From assembly GCF_019904175.1 (NCBI RefSeq), contig NZ_CP061913.1:10292001-10356000 (forward strand): a stretch of DNA of 64,000 nucleotides, given 5' to 3'. The translations under genes were made by a program, and so were the position numbers. Below are positions 17,035 to 25,201 of this stretch, one piece after another; position 1 is the stretch's first letter, and every line of letters starts with the position of its first letter. Under the pieces are notes generated by a model. The model saw only the letters and a program-made list of their open reading frames with translations. It ran no database searches and had not been told where the DNA came from. Source of the stretch: Dactylosporangium vinaceum. GTDB lineage: Bacteria; Actinomycetota; Actinomycetes; Mycobacteriales; Micromonosporaceae.

Positions 17035-17751
17035 ATGTCGACGCCGCCCGCGGTCAAGCAGGAGCAGAAGCCTCTTCGCTGGTACCGCCGCAGGCGCGTC
17101 CTGCTCCGCCTGTCACTCAGTGTGATCGTCGTGGCGGCCATCGCCCTGACGCCCACGGTGTGGGTCCGCATCATGTCGTCCGGCCGCCTGGTCGCGGTCG
17201 CGGACGCCCCCACCGCCGACGTGGCGATCGTCTTCGGCGCCGAGGTGGCCCCCGGCGGCCAGGAGCCCAAGCCGTTCCTGCGCAACCGCCTGGACACGGC
17301 GGCCGCCCTGGTCACCACGGGCAAGGTGAGGGCCCTGCTCATCTCCGGCGACGCCCAGGGCAGCTCCGGCAACGAGGTCCGCGTGATGGGCGACTACCTG
17401 TCCCGCAAGGGCGTGGAGCCGTCCCGGGTCGTGGTGGACCCATATGGCCTGGACACGTACGACACGTGCCGACGCGCCCACGACGTCTACGGCGTGCGCC
17501 GCGCGCTGCTGGTGAGCCAGGACCTCCACCTGTACCGCGCCGTCACCCTCTGCCGCGATCTGGGCGTGGACGCGTGGGGCGTCCCGTCCGGCTGCGAGGG
17601 TTGTCGCACCCTGACAATCTGGAAAAACCAGCTCAGAGACGTAGCCGCCGCCTGGAAAGCCGCATGGGACGCCACCACCGACCGGCCACCGGCAGTCGTC
17701 TCACCCGCGGACCCCACCCTGCAACAGGCGATCGACGCCCACACGCCGTGA
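17035..17751 (+). CDS. SanA/YdcF-family (DUF218) membrane protein
   Basis: 238 residues. After a basic N-terminus (RWYRRRRVLLRLSLS) one membrane helix spans about 23-45. The DUF218 domain follows, with VAIVFGAEVAPGG, LLISGDAQGSSGNEVRVM and the conserved DPYGLDTYDTCRRAH. This family, which includes SanA and ElyC, affects envelope permeability and peptidoglycan or carrier-lipid metabolism; the reaction is not settled. It is divergent from dnaG across 91 bases, so their promoters overlap. Confidence 0.85.
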   Translation: MSTPPAVKQEQKPLRWYRRRRVLLRLSLSVIVVAAIALTPTVWVRIMSSGRLVAVADAPTADVAIVFGAEVAPGGQEPKPFLRNRLDTAAALVTTGKVRALLISGDAQGSSGNEVRVMGDYLSRKGVEPSRVVVDPYGLDTYDTCRRAHDVYGVRRALLVSQDLHLYRAVTLCRDLGVDAWGVPSGCEGCRTLTIWKNQLRDVAAAWKAAWDATTDRPPAVVSPADPTLQQAIDAHTP

Positions 17752-18059
17752 GCCGCCCGCGCAGTCCACAGTAGACACTGAAACCGCAACTATCCGCCCC
17801 GGTGCCGCCGACCATGGCGACGCGCGACACGGCCGGCGCGGGGCGGTGAGCAGAAACCGCTGACGACACGCCGATTTTGGGGGGACTCGCCGCCTCCGGG
17901 CGACTGACGTTTTCGCCACACGGCCCGGCCATTGCGGTTTCCGGCATGCGCGAGCGGCCGCCCCGGCATACTTGACCAGGCTCACCGGCCCCGGTGATCG
18001 GCCGGGTCCGATTGCGGGCTCGATTTTTGAGTTGTGTCCGTTGACAGTTTTCACGATGG
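17752..18059. other. Intergenic region before the polyprenyl-synthase-like gene
   Basis: 308 bases with no gene supported on either strand. A TTGACA hexamer at 18041-18046 lies too close to the next start to serve as its -35 unless that gene begins further in. I saw no clear terminator for the SanA-like gene. Confidence 0.4.
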
Positions 18060-19373
18060 GTGGTGGCGACCGCGGTGGTCATCGTGCTGCGGACCACGGA
18101 CGACATCCTGCGCTGGGCCGGCCGGCTCGTCGACCCGCCCCTGCGCACCGCGATCGGGCGGCTGCCGGAGCCGTCCCGCGCGGTCGCTGAGCTGCAACTC
18201 GGCTGGCACCTGGGCGACGCCGTGTCGGCCGCCTCGCTGCGCAGCGCCCTGACCCTGGTCTGCGCCGACGCGGTGGGCGGTGATCCGCACGCCGCCGTGC
18301 CGGGGGCCGTGGCCGTCGAGCTCATGCACCACTGGTCAGCCATCCGCCGTGACCTGGTCGAAGAGCGGCCCGACGGCACCGCCTGGAGCATCGTGGGACC
18401 CGAGCCGGCGTCGCTGGGCGGCGAGGCTCTGCTGGCCCTCGCGTACGACGTCATAGCCACCGGCGACCCCACCCACGCCCGCCGCTCGGGGCCACCGGCC
18501 GCCACCGCGTGGAACGACGCCGCGCTCGACGCGGGCCCGCCACCACACCGCCCGGGGCACGGCACCGACACTGCACAGCGCAGCGGACGAGCCGGCGAGC
18601 CCAGCGGCCGTCCGCGCCTCGCGGGCCCCGGCGCGCCACTGCCCGGCGGCGCGCGCCGCGGAGGGTCACTGCCCGGCGACGCGGGCCGCGGAGCCGCGGG
18701 ATCCGGCGGGTCACTGCCCGGCGATGCCCGCGGTGGGGCGGCGGGGCCACGGCAGCGGTCCGGGCAGGCGGGGCCGGACCGGGCGATGCTGCGCATCCTG
18801 GGCGACACGGTGCAGGAGCTCCTGCACGGCCAGCACGCCTCCCTGGCCTTGCGCGACAACCGCTCCGACTCCGCCGGCGAGGAGCGCACCGACCTGCTCC
18901 GCGACTGTCTGGCCATGGTCGAGCAGCGCACCGGCGCCCTGTTCGGCTGCGCCTGCGCCCTGGGCGCGGTCGCGGGCGGCGGCGACCCGGCTCAGGTCGA
19001 GCGCCTCCGCGTGTTCGGGGTACGTCTGGGCCTGGCCGTCCAGTTCACCGAGGACCTCCTGGAGATCTGGGGCGGGGGCGGCGTCGGGGCCGACCTGCGC
19101 CGCCGCCGTCGCTCGCTCCCCGTGGCCGCCGCGGTCGCCGCCGGGGCCGACGAGCTGACGGCGCTGTTCGACAGCCGTGCCCAGCTCAGCGAGGCCGACG
19201 TCGAGCGCGCCGCCAAGACCATCGAGCAGTCCGGCGCCCTCGACTGGTGCCGCCGCCAGGCCGACGAGCTGCTCTCCCAGGCCCTCCTGACCCTCGACCT
19301 GGCCTCCCCTTCCCCGGCCGCGATCGCCGAGCTCGTCGCTCTGGCCCGCCGCGCCACCGCCACGCCCCGCTGA
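18060..19373 (+). CDS. Degenerate polyprenyl (prenyl diphosphate) synthase homologue
   Basis: 437 residues. The N-terminal part aligns by eye with actinobacterial GGPP-type synthases (GRLVDPPLRTAIGRLP, CADAVGGDPHAAVPGAVAVE LMHHW, GGEALLALAYDV). The catalytic features are eroded. The first aspartate motif, normally DDxxD after HD, reads RRDLVEE; the second reads EDLLE; the substrate-binding GGKxxRP region reads AASLRSA. Residues about 143-240 are a Gly/Pro/Arg-rich low-complexity insertion built of internal repeats. It is probably inactive as a synthase, or is a partner subunit. The GTG start is uncertain. Confidence 0.7.
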   Translation: MVATAVVIVLRTTDDILRWAGRLVDPPLRTAIGRLPEPSRAVAELQLGWHLGDAVSAASLRSALTLVCADAVGGDPHAAVPGAVAVELMHHWSAIRRDLVEERPDGTAWSIVGPEPASLGGEALLALAYDVIATGDPTHARRSGPPAATAWNDAALDAGPPPHRPGHGTDTAQRSGRAGEPSGRPRLAGPGAPLPGGARRGGSLPGDAGRGAAGSGGSLPGDARGGAAGPRQRSGQAGPDRAMLRILGDTVQELLHGQHASLALRDNRSDSAGEERTDLLRDCLAMVEQRTGALFGCACALGAVAGGGDPAQVERLRVFGVRLGLAVQFTEDLLEIWGGGGVGADLRRRRRSLPVAAAVAAGADELTALFDSRAQLSEADVERAAKTIEQSGALDWCRRQADELLSQALLTLDLASPSPAAIAELVALARRATATPR

Positions 19374-19389
19374 CCCGGACAGCCACGCC

Positions 19390-19660
19390 CCGACGCCACA
19401 CCACACCGGCGCCACCGCACCGGGTCCGCACCAACCCGGGTCTGCCCCCAACACCAGGTCCGCCACCAACACCGGGTAGGCACCACACCAGGTCCGCCAC
19501 CACACCGCGTCCGCACCACACCGCGCGTCCGCCACCACACCGGGCCCGCACCACACCAGGTCCACCACCACACCGCGTCCGCACCACACCGCGCGTCCGC
19601 CACCACACCGCGTCCGCACCACACCAGGTTCACCACCACACCGCGTCCCCATCGCACCGG
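19390..19660. repeat. VNTR of CACCACACC units (17/68 bp)
   Basis: Imperfect 16-18 base units of the form (C)CACCACACC-GCGTCCG run through this stretch. From about 19496 to 19631 four units form a higher-order repeat of 68 bases that occurs twice. Long open frames on both strands exist only because the array lacks stops; nothing supports a protein. Confidence 0.85.
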
Positions 19661-19700
19661 TTCCGCAAAACCGGCAATTTCTGCAGATACCCCGGCGGGC

Positions 19701-19870
19701 GATAAATCCGATATGTCGAGGCGCGCCAGCGCCCGACATATCGGGGCCCGCCACCGTGCCGAGGTATGCCAGCGCCTGTCATATCGGGCCGGACAGCAAG
19801 CCGACGCGGGCCGGCGCCCGGCGTGTCGGGCCTGACAGCGTGCCGTGGCGGCTCACGCGGCCCGGGACGG
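19701..19870. repeat. Palindromic REP-like element array, copy A
   Basis: CCGATATGTCG at 19708-19718 pairs with CGACATATCGG at 19734-19744, and the inner GGCGC/GCGCC extends the stem to 16 bp with one bulged A. Degenerate copies follow (about 19757-19787 ending TCATATCGG, and about 19800-19835 ending GTGTCGG). A related element with matching flank (GGGCGATAAAT) occurs inverted at 59235-59339. Confidence 0.8.
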
Positions 19871-19921
19871 AAACTCGCGGCTACGGCGAACCGGACGGCC
19901 GGGCGGTTACGCCTAAGGGGC

Positions 19922-20431
19922 ATGGCGCAGGCCGAGGAAGACTTCCACCAGTTCGTCCGGTCGCGGCTGCCGCAGCTGCGGCGGGCGGCGTTCCTCATGT
20001 GCGGGGACTGGGCCCGCGGCGACGACATCGTGCAGCGCGCGCTCACCGACGTGTACGTGCACTGGAAGCGGGTGCGGCGCGCCGAGAACGTGGATGCCTA
20101 CGTGCGGGCCGTGCTCGTGCATCGGTTCATCGACGAGCGGCGGCAGGGGTGGGCGGCGCGGGTGCGGCTGGTGGATCGGCTGCCGGAGCGGGCGGCCGAG
20201 GACCGGGCTTTGCAGGGTGTCGTGGACGGGCTGGATCTGCAGCGGGCGCTCGGGCGGCTGCCGCAGCGGCAGCGGGCGGTACTGGTGCTGCGGTTCTTCT
20301 ACGACATGTCCGTCGAGCAGACCGCGGCGGCGATGCGGTGTGCGCCGGGAACCGTGAAGAGCCAGACCGCCGCGGCGCTCGGCACCATGCGGCGGCTGCT
20401 CGAGGACGAGTACTCAGGGAGGATGCGATGA
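19922..20431 (+). CDS. SigE-family ECF RNA polymerase sigma factor
   Basis: 169 residues from ATG 19922. Region 2 spans about 6-70 (FHQFVRSRLPQLRRAAFLMC, then GDDIVQRALTDVYVHWKRV). Region 4 spans about 105-160 (LPQRQRAVLVLRFFYDMSVE with helix-turn-helix AAAMRCAPGTVKSQT). This length and the GTVKSQ motif are typical of the SigE/SigM-like group abundant in actinomycetes. It is coupled by a four-base overlap to a membrane protein that is probably its regulator. The longer reading from 19766 lies in palindromic repeats and is rejected. Confidence 0.92.
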   Translation: MAQAEEDFHQFVRSRLPQLRRAAFLMCGDWARGDDIVQRALTDVYVHWKRVRRAENVDAYVRAVLVHRFIDERRQGWAARVRLVDRLPERAAEDRALQGVVDGLDLQRALGRLPQRQRAVLVLRFFYDMSVEQTAAAMRCAPGTVKSQTAAALGTMRRLLEDEYSGRMR

Positions 20432-21318
20432 ACGAGGAGAGCCTGCGGACGCTCCTGCGAGCCGACGGCACCGACTACGCCGGCGACGGCCCCCCTGACT
20501 CGCGGGTCGACCTCGGCGAGGTGGTGCGGGTGGGGCGGCGGCGGCGAAGGATGCGGGCCGTGGCCGGCGGTGCGGCGGCGGCCGCGGTGGTGGTGCTGGG
20601 GCTCCTCGCGAGCCTGGCCCTCGCGCTGCCGAACGCGGCCGGGGACCGGCCGGCCGCCGAGTCTACGGGCGCGCCGTCGGTCGTCCCCCGGCGCGTGGGC
20701 GTCGGCGGCTTCGACCCGGTGCTCGTGCTGCGAATGCGGCCGGGCTGGCTGCCGGCCGGAGTGACTGCGGCCGCGCATCCGGTGCTGTGGGCGGCCGTGC
20801 AGTCCGAGCGCTACGCGGCGGCCGACGGGACGACCGACTTCACAATCTCGCTGTACGCGCCCGGCTTCGCCCCGAGGATGCAGCAGCCGGGGCAGTATGA
20901 GTGGCAGTGGGCCCCGCACGCCCACGCCACGATCGTCGGCCGAGCACCCGGCGACGCCGCGGCGAACCGGGCGCTCTGGCAGCGCATCGCCGAGCAGCTC
21001 GCGACGGACGCGCGCCGGCCCGTGCCGGTGCCCGGGTACGTCACCGGCGCCGGACCGAGGCAGGCGCTCGTCGGCCTCGTGTACGGCTTCGACCCCGCCC
21101 AGCACCTGCCGGTCTGGGTGCTCGTGCTCGCCGACCACGCGTACGTGCCCGAGCACGGGTCGACGGACGGCCCCGGGTCGACGGCCGAGCCCGCGTCCGC
21201 GGACCCGCCCGGGCTCCGGGTCGCGCTGGTCCCGGGCGGGCGGTCACCGGAGCCGGCGCAGGGCCGCGTCCACGTGTTCGACGACCCGGACGACTGGACC
21301 ATCGACCCGGTCAGGTGA
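20428..21318 (+). CDS. Membrane protein partner of the SigE-like sigma factor
   Basis: 296 residues. The first 40 are cytosolic (MNEESLRTLLRADGTDYAGD then a VGRRRRRMR basic patch), and one membrane helix spans about 44-68. The remaining 230 residues lie outside and are Pro/Gly-rich, with no known domain. Genes after SigE-type factors often encode such single-pass anti-sigma-like proteins, so a regulatory role is likely, but there is no zinc-binding HxxxCxxC. The start overlaps the sigma stop (ATGA). The 3' end overlaps the convergent transglycosylase-like gene by eight bases. Confidence 0.75.
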   Translation: MNEESLRTLLRADGTDYAGDGPPDSRVDLGEVVRVGRRRRRMRAVAGGAAAAAVVVLGLLASLALALPNAAGDRPAAESTGAPSVVPRRVGVGGFDPVLVLRMRPGWLPAGVTAAAHPVLWAAVQSERYAAADGTTDFTISLYAPGFAPRMQQPGQYEWQWAPHAHATIVGRAPGDAAANRALWQRIAEQLATDARRPVPVPGYVTGAGPRQALVGLVYGFDPAQHLPVWVLVLADHAYVPEHGSTDGPGSTAEPASADPPGLRVALVPGGRSPEPAQGRVHVFDDPDDWTIDPVR

Positions 21319-22051
21319 GCGCGGCGACGACCTCGGCGGCCCGGTCGGCGTGCTTCTGGTACGCCCCCGGATACGCGGAGCGCTGCACGGCCTGGGCCGC
21401 GCCGGTCACGCTCATGCTCTGCCAGCCCGACACCTCGTCGAGGGCGTTGTAGAACAGCATCGCCGAGCGCGCCGGGTCCATGAGCTCGGGCACGCTGCCC
21501 CAGCCCTGGCTGGCCCGCTGCTGGAACAGCCCGACCGAGTCGTGGTCGACCGAGACGTTGTCGTGCGGGAGCTTGAGCGACGACGGCACGGCCGGGCTGG
21601 CCGCGATGTACAGGTCGCTCTCCTGCATCGCGGTGGCGACCGCGACGATCAGGCCCTTCTCCGGGATGCCCTGGGCGCGGCCCTGCTTGACGATCGCGGC
21701 CGCGTTGTTCATCTGGGTCTGGTCCAGGCCGGCCACCGGGCGTGGCGGGAGCGGGGCGGCGGCCACCTCGACCGGCGCGACCGACAGCACGGCCAGGCCG
21801 AAGACGTCGTCCGCGACGGCGTCGTAGGCCGCGTGCTTCGGCTCGTACACGGGCGCCGACACCGGGACCGTCCCGGGAGGCGCCGCCGGGGCCGCGGACG
21901 CGGAGACGGAGCCGGCCGGGCCGGCGGCCGAGCCGGACGCGAGCAGGGTGGCGGACAGGACGACGGCGGACACGGCCGCGGGTTTCACCGTCTGTACGGG
22001 ACGGCGGTGCCGGGGCTGGAACTGCCGCGGCAACGGAGTCAAGAAAGGCAA
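21311..22051 (-). CDS. Secreted lytic-transglycosylase-like protein
   Basis: About 246 residues. I favour TTG 22051, because GGAGA lies six bases upstream; GTG 22081 has no such site. A signal peptide (VKPAAVSAVVLSATLLASGS) is followed by an Ala/Pro linker. The C-terminal domain from about 130 has GLIVAVATAMQESDL, then DHDSVGLFQQRASQGWG, LMDPARSAMLFYNAL and AAQAVQRSAYPGAY. This is the pattern of actinobacterial NlpC-less transglycosylase-like cell-wall proteins, with Glu of MQES as candidate catalytic residue. It lies downstream of a c-di-AMP riboswitch, a known context for cell-wall hydrolases in this phylum. Confidence 0.82.
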   Translation of the reverse strand: MPFLTPLPRQFQPRHRRPVQTVKPAAVSAVVLSATLLASGSAAGPAGSVSASAAPAAPPGTVPVSAPVYEPKHAAYDAVADDVFGLAVLSVAPVEVAAAPLPPRPVAGLDQTQMNNAAAIVKQGRAQGIPEKGLIVAVATAMQESDLYIAASPAVPSSLKLPHDNVSVDHDSVGLFQQRASQGWGSVPELMDPARSAMLFYNALDEVSGWQSMSVTGAAQAVQRSAYPGAYQKHADRAAEVVAALT

Positions 22052-22138
22052 GAAAGGTCTCCGGGACGAGTGCGGGCGCACGCCATCGGCACGACCCCGT
22101 GGTGCGTGAGGGGTCGCGCGAAGCGAGCGGCGGTCGGC

Positions 22139-22177
22139 GGTGAGCGGACGGCCAGGAATCAGGTCCTGGCGCTCACC
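22139..22177 (-). terminator. Hairpin after the riboswitch (possible expression platform)
   Basis: GGTGAGCG pairs with CGCTCACC and CCAGG with CCTGG, giving a long GC-rich hairpin between the c-di-AMP aptamer and the coding start. It could act as the riboswitch-controlled terminator or could sequester RNA. There is no T-run. Confidence 0.45.
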
Positions 22178-22215
22178 CGTCCGGGGGAGCGACGGCAGAG
22201 AGCGTCGTAGAACAC
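22159..22215 (-). CDS. Possible 18-residue leader peptide
   Basis: GTG at 22215 has GGAAGGAG about nine bases upstream, which is a strong ribosome site. The frame reads 18 codons (MFYDALCRRSPGRVSART) and stops inside the hairpin at 22139-22177. The GGAAGGAG is also part of the conserved aptamer, so the apparent site may be coincidental. If translated, ribosome position would change the folding of the hairpin. Confidence 0.3.
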   Translation of the reverse strand: MFYDALCRRSPGRVSART

Positions 22216-22320
22216 GAGGCAGTTCTCCTTCCGGTGCCGCCTACCGGGTTAGCTGACGGGTTCGGGCGGGAGGATTCGCCCTACCGTGACTCGGTCACGG
22301 ATACACCCCAAGGACTGCGA
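22205..22320 (-). ncRNA. c-di-AMP riboswitch (ydaO-yuaA type)
   Basis: Reading the minus strand, ATCCGTGACCGAGTCACGG is followed by GGGCGAATCC, then GAACCCGTCAGCTAACCCGG, TAGGCG and GGAAGGAGA. These are the conserved ydaO (RF00379-type) blocks in the right order. It lies upstream of a secreted cell-wall hydrolase gene, the usual actinobacterial target. Edges are approximate. Confidence 0.88.
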
Positions 22321-22423
22321 TGGGTCCCCGGCTCGCGACGCTGAAGTGTGCGGCGCGACTCGACGGCGTCCGTCCGGTGTCCCCGTGGATCGGGGCGCGT
22401 CGCCCGGAGCAGACCACCCGACA

Positions 22424-23986
22424 TTACTGGGCGGTTTCCGCCTCGGCCAACCGCAGCAACGGGATACCACCCTGCGCACCGTGAAGCTCACCGTGAGCTG
22501 TCACCCGATCGGTCACCCGATGCCCGGGTCGTTGGCCTTTCACCTGGTACATCGCCCGGTCGGCCACCCGCAGCGCGGCCCCGGCGTCGTTCACCGTGGC
22601 ATCGATCACGGCCGCCCCGACGCTCACCCGGACCCGCAGGACCTGCCCGTCGTGCATGATCGGCGCGGCCACGGCCCGCTCGACCCGGTCGACGAGCGCG
22701 GCGACCGGCGATGCGCCCGAAAGGATGACGAACTCGTCGCCGCCCAGCCGGGCCACCGTGTCGCCCGGACGGACCAGGCCGCACAGCCGTTTGGCCACCT
22801 CGATGAGGACGGCGTCGCCGGCGTCGTGGCCGAGCGTGTCGTTGACCACCTTGAAGTCGTCGAGGTCACAGAAGAGCAGCGCACTGTCGCCCTGGGCGGC
22901 GTGGGCCCGGCGGATCGCGGCGGCCAGGGGCGCGGCCAGGGCGTCGCGGTTGGCCAGGCCGGTGAGCGGGTCGCGGGAGGCCCGGCGGACCAGGTCGGCC
23001 TCGGTCTCCTTGCGCCCGGTGACGTCCTGGACCTGCAGGATGCCGAACGGCGGCGGGCCGGCCACCAGCGACAGTGTGGCCGCGATCCAGATCACCGCGC
23101 CGTCGCCGCGCACGCAGCGGATCTCGTAGTCGCGCACCGGGGTGCCCTTGCCGGTCGTCGCGGCGGCGAACGCGACCCGGGCGAGGTCGAGGTCGTCGGG
23201 GTGCAGCAGGTCGGCGATCGGCCGCCGGAGGAGCTCGGCCTCGCCCCGGCCGAGCAGCTCGCACAGGGCGGGGTTGACCCGGGTCATCCGGGCGAACCCG
23301 GGCCCGTCGACGCCGAGCAGGCACATGCCGGTGCCGGCGCCGGTGAACGCGAGCCGGAACGCCTCTTCGCTGGCCGCGAGGTGCCGGCGCTCCCGCTGGA
23401 GCTGCTCGACCAGGTTGGCGTTGTCGATCGCGATGCCGGCCTGGGCGGCGAGCATCTCCAGCAGCTCGCGCTGCAGCGGGCCGGGGCGGCGCCCGTCGTC
23501 GGGCAGGTCGACGGCGAGGATGCCGACGAGCTCACCGCTCGGCGCGCGCAGCGGGGCGAAGAGGGAATCCAGCGGGTTCCACCGCTCCTGCGGGTCCACA
23601 CCCTCGGCGGCCGGCACCTCGTCCGGCACCCAGGTCGGCAGGTGGAAGCTGTGCCGTTCGGCCGGGAGGTACCAGAGCTGCCCCCACTCCTCCGACCGCC
23701 CGACGTAGGCGTCGAACTCGGCCGCGGGGTAGCGGGTGCCGAGCAGCGCCGCCGCGACCTCCTCGGGGCCCGCGGCGGTGACCACCTCGTAGTACCCCTC
23801 GTCGCGGTGCAGGTAGTTGACCACCGCGGCGCCGAACCCGGTCCCGTCCACGACGGCGTCCACGATCAGCTGGAGCGTCTCGGCCAGGGTGCTGCCGGTG
23901 TTGATGCGGCCGGTGATGCGGTACACGGAACGGATGGCGGCCATCGCCGCGTCCCGCTCGTGCTGTCGCCCCATCTGACCTTGCAC
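22424..23986 (-). CDS. Diguanylate cyclase with GAF and PAS domains
   Basis: 520 residues. A GAF-like domain covers about 15-195, a PAS domain about 205-325 (FTGAGTGMCLLGVDG, then a PAC-like IRCVRGDGAVIWI) and a GGDEF domain about 340-495. The active site is RLGGDEFVIL near residue 415, intact. RPGD, five residues before GGDEF, matches the RxxD product-inhibition site. It should make c-di-GMP in response to a small ligand or redox signal. The start could also be ATG 23974, 12 bases inside. No EAL domain is present. Confidence 0.93.
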   Translation of the reverse strand: MQGQMGRQHERDAAMAAIRSVYRITGRINTGSTLAETLQLIVDAVVDGTGFGAAVVNYLHRDEGYYEVVTAAGPEEVAAALLGTRYPAAEFDAYVGRSEEWGQLWYLPAERHSFHLPTWVPDEVPAAEGVDPQERWNPLDSLFAPLRAPSGELVGILAVDLPDDGRRPGPLQRELLEMLAAQAGIAIDNANLVEQLQRERRHLAASEEAFRLAFTGAGTGMCLLGVDGPGFARMTRVNPALCELLGRGEAELLRRPIADLLHPDDLDLARVAFAAATTGKGTPVRDYEIRCVRGDGAVIWIAATLSLVAGPPPFGILQVQDVTGRKETEADLVRRASRDPLTGLANRDALAAPLAAAIRRAHAAQGDSALLFCDLDDFKVVNDTLGHDAGDAVLIEVAKRLCGLVRPGDTVARLGGDEFVILSGASPVAALVDRVERAVAAPIMHDGQVLRVRVSVGAAVIDATVNDAGAALRVADRAMYQVKGQRPGHRVTDRVTAHGELHGAQGGIPLLRLAEAETAQ

Positions 23987-24024
23987 CCATACATCGACGC
24001 ATCAAATCGGTTGAGAAGTAAACC

Positions 24025-25200
24025 CTATACCGGTTGCCCCATCGCCGTTGGCAAGATCAAAGCACTCGCGGCCCGACGAGCCGGCCTGGTCATCGTCGCG
24101 AACATCAGGTTGCGGCCCGGCAGGTACGGCAGCATCCGGATGCTCAGGCTCATCATCCGGGCGGCCAGTTCACTTTTCGGTGCAAATCCCCGCGCTGCCC
24201 CGAGCGCGGCCCGCTGGTTGACCTTCACGAAATCGTGCATTTCGCGGTCGTACTCCCCCAGCTCGCCCCCGCTCGCGATGTGCCGGGCCAGCAGGTAGGC
24301 CCCCACCAGGGCCATTCCCGTCCCCTGCCCGGTCAGCGCGGACGGGGCATACCCCGCGTCGCCGACAAGCGCGACCCGCCCCGCCGTCCAGCCCGGCATC
24401 CGGACCTGCGCGTTCGGCGCGACGTAGAGGTCCGGGGCGCCGCGCATCAGCTCCAGCAGGCGCGGCCCGACCCACCCGGCCCCGGCGAAGGCGGCCTCGA
24501 TCGAGCGCACCCGCTCCGCCCGGTCGCGCGGCGGCATGCCCCCGCCGTACAGGAGCGTGACCTTGACCTCGCGGGAGCCGCGGTCGGTCTTCACGCTCAT
24601 CACCCGGCCCGGCATCGTGTGGATCAGCTGCCACCGCCGCACCCCGAGCTCGTTCGGCGCGGTGAACACGGCGCTGTTGCTGCCCAGGTGGTGGAGGTGG
24701 TCCCCGGGGAACGCGAGGGTGCGGACCCGCGAGTGGATGCCGTCGCAGCCGACGACGTAGTCGAACTCGCGCCGGCCCCCGCGCTCCAGCCGCACCGCGA
24801 CCCGCCCCCCGCGCTGGTCCAGCTCGGCCACGCTGTCGCCGAAGATCCACTCCACGCCCGCCGGCACGGCTTGGTGCAGTACCCGCGAAAGATCGCCCTT
24901 CATGATCTCGATGTCCGCCGGGTCGAGGACGCCGAAGCCCAGTGGCAGCGTGGCGATGCGCCGACCGGCGGCGTCGACGAAGCTGGTGCCCTCGGTGTCG
25001 GTGCTCCACTGCCGCGCCCCGTCGCTCACGCCCATCCGGTCGGCCACCTCCAGCGCGACCCCGCGGATGTCGATCGCGTAGCCGCCCGGGCGCAGCGCCG
25101 GTGCGCGCTCGACCACCGTGACCGCGCACCCGGCCCGGGCCAGCCCGGCGGCGAGCGCGTTGCCGGCGATACTCGCGCCGGAGATCAGAACCTCTATCAT
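24025..25200 (-). CDS. FAD-dependent aromatic-type monooxygenase
   Basis: 391 residues. The FAD-binding N-terminus is VLISGASIAGNALAAGLARA, the middle has VVGCDGIHSRVR, and the second FAD motif is VALVGDAGYAPSALTGQGT. This is the PHBH/TetX-like group A flavoprotein monooxygenase pattern, using NAD(P)H and O2 to hydroxylate aromatic or polyketide compounds. It is divergent from a GntR-TetR fusion regulator across 67 bases, the usual arrangement of an inducible detoxification gene and its repressor. Substrate unknown; antibiotic inactivation or aromatic degradation are both possible. Confidence 0.9.
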   Translation of the reverse strand: MIEVLISGASIAGNALAAGLARAGCAVTVVERAPALRPGGYAIDIRGVALEVADRMGVSDGARQWSTDTEGTSFVDAAGRRIATLPLGFGVLDPADIEIMKGDLSRVLHQAVPAGVEWIFGDSVAELDQRGGRVAVRLERGGRREFDYVVGCDGIHSRVRTLAFPGDHLHHLGSNSAVFTAPNELGVRRWQLIHTMPGRVMSVKTDRGSREVKVTLLYGGGMPPRDRAERVRSIEAAFAGAGWVGPRLLELMRGAPDLYVAPNAQVRMPGWTAGRVALVGDAGYAPSALTGQGTGMALVGAYLLARHIASGGELGEYDREMHDFVKVNQRAALGAARGFAPKSELAARMMSLSIRMLPYLPGRNLMFATMTRPARRAASALILPTAMGQPV

Positions 25201-25201
25201 G

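Noticed and set aside
19390..19660. CRISPR array or Trp-rich protein on the minus strand
   Set aside because: Units are contiguous with no spacers, and the Trp/Cys/Gly frame is an artefact of the CACCACACC repeat.
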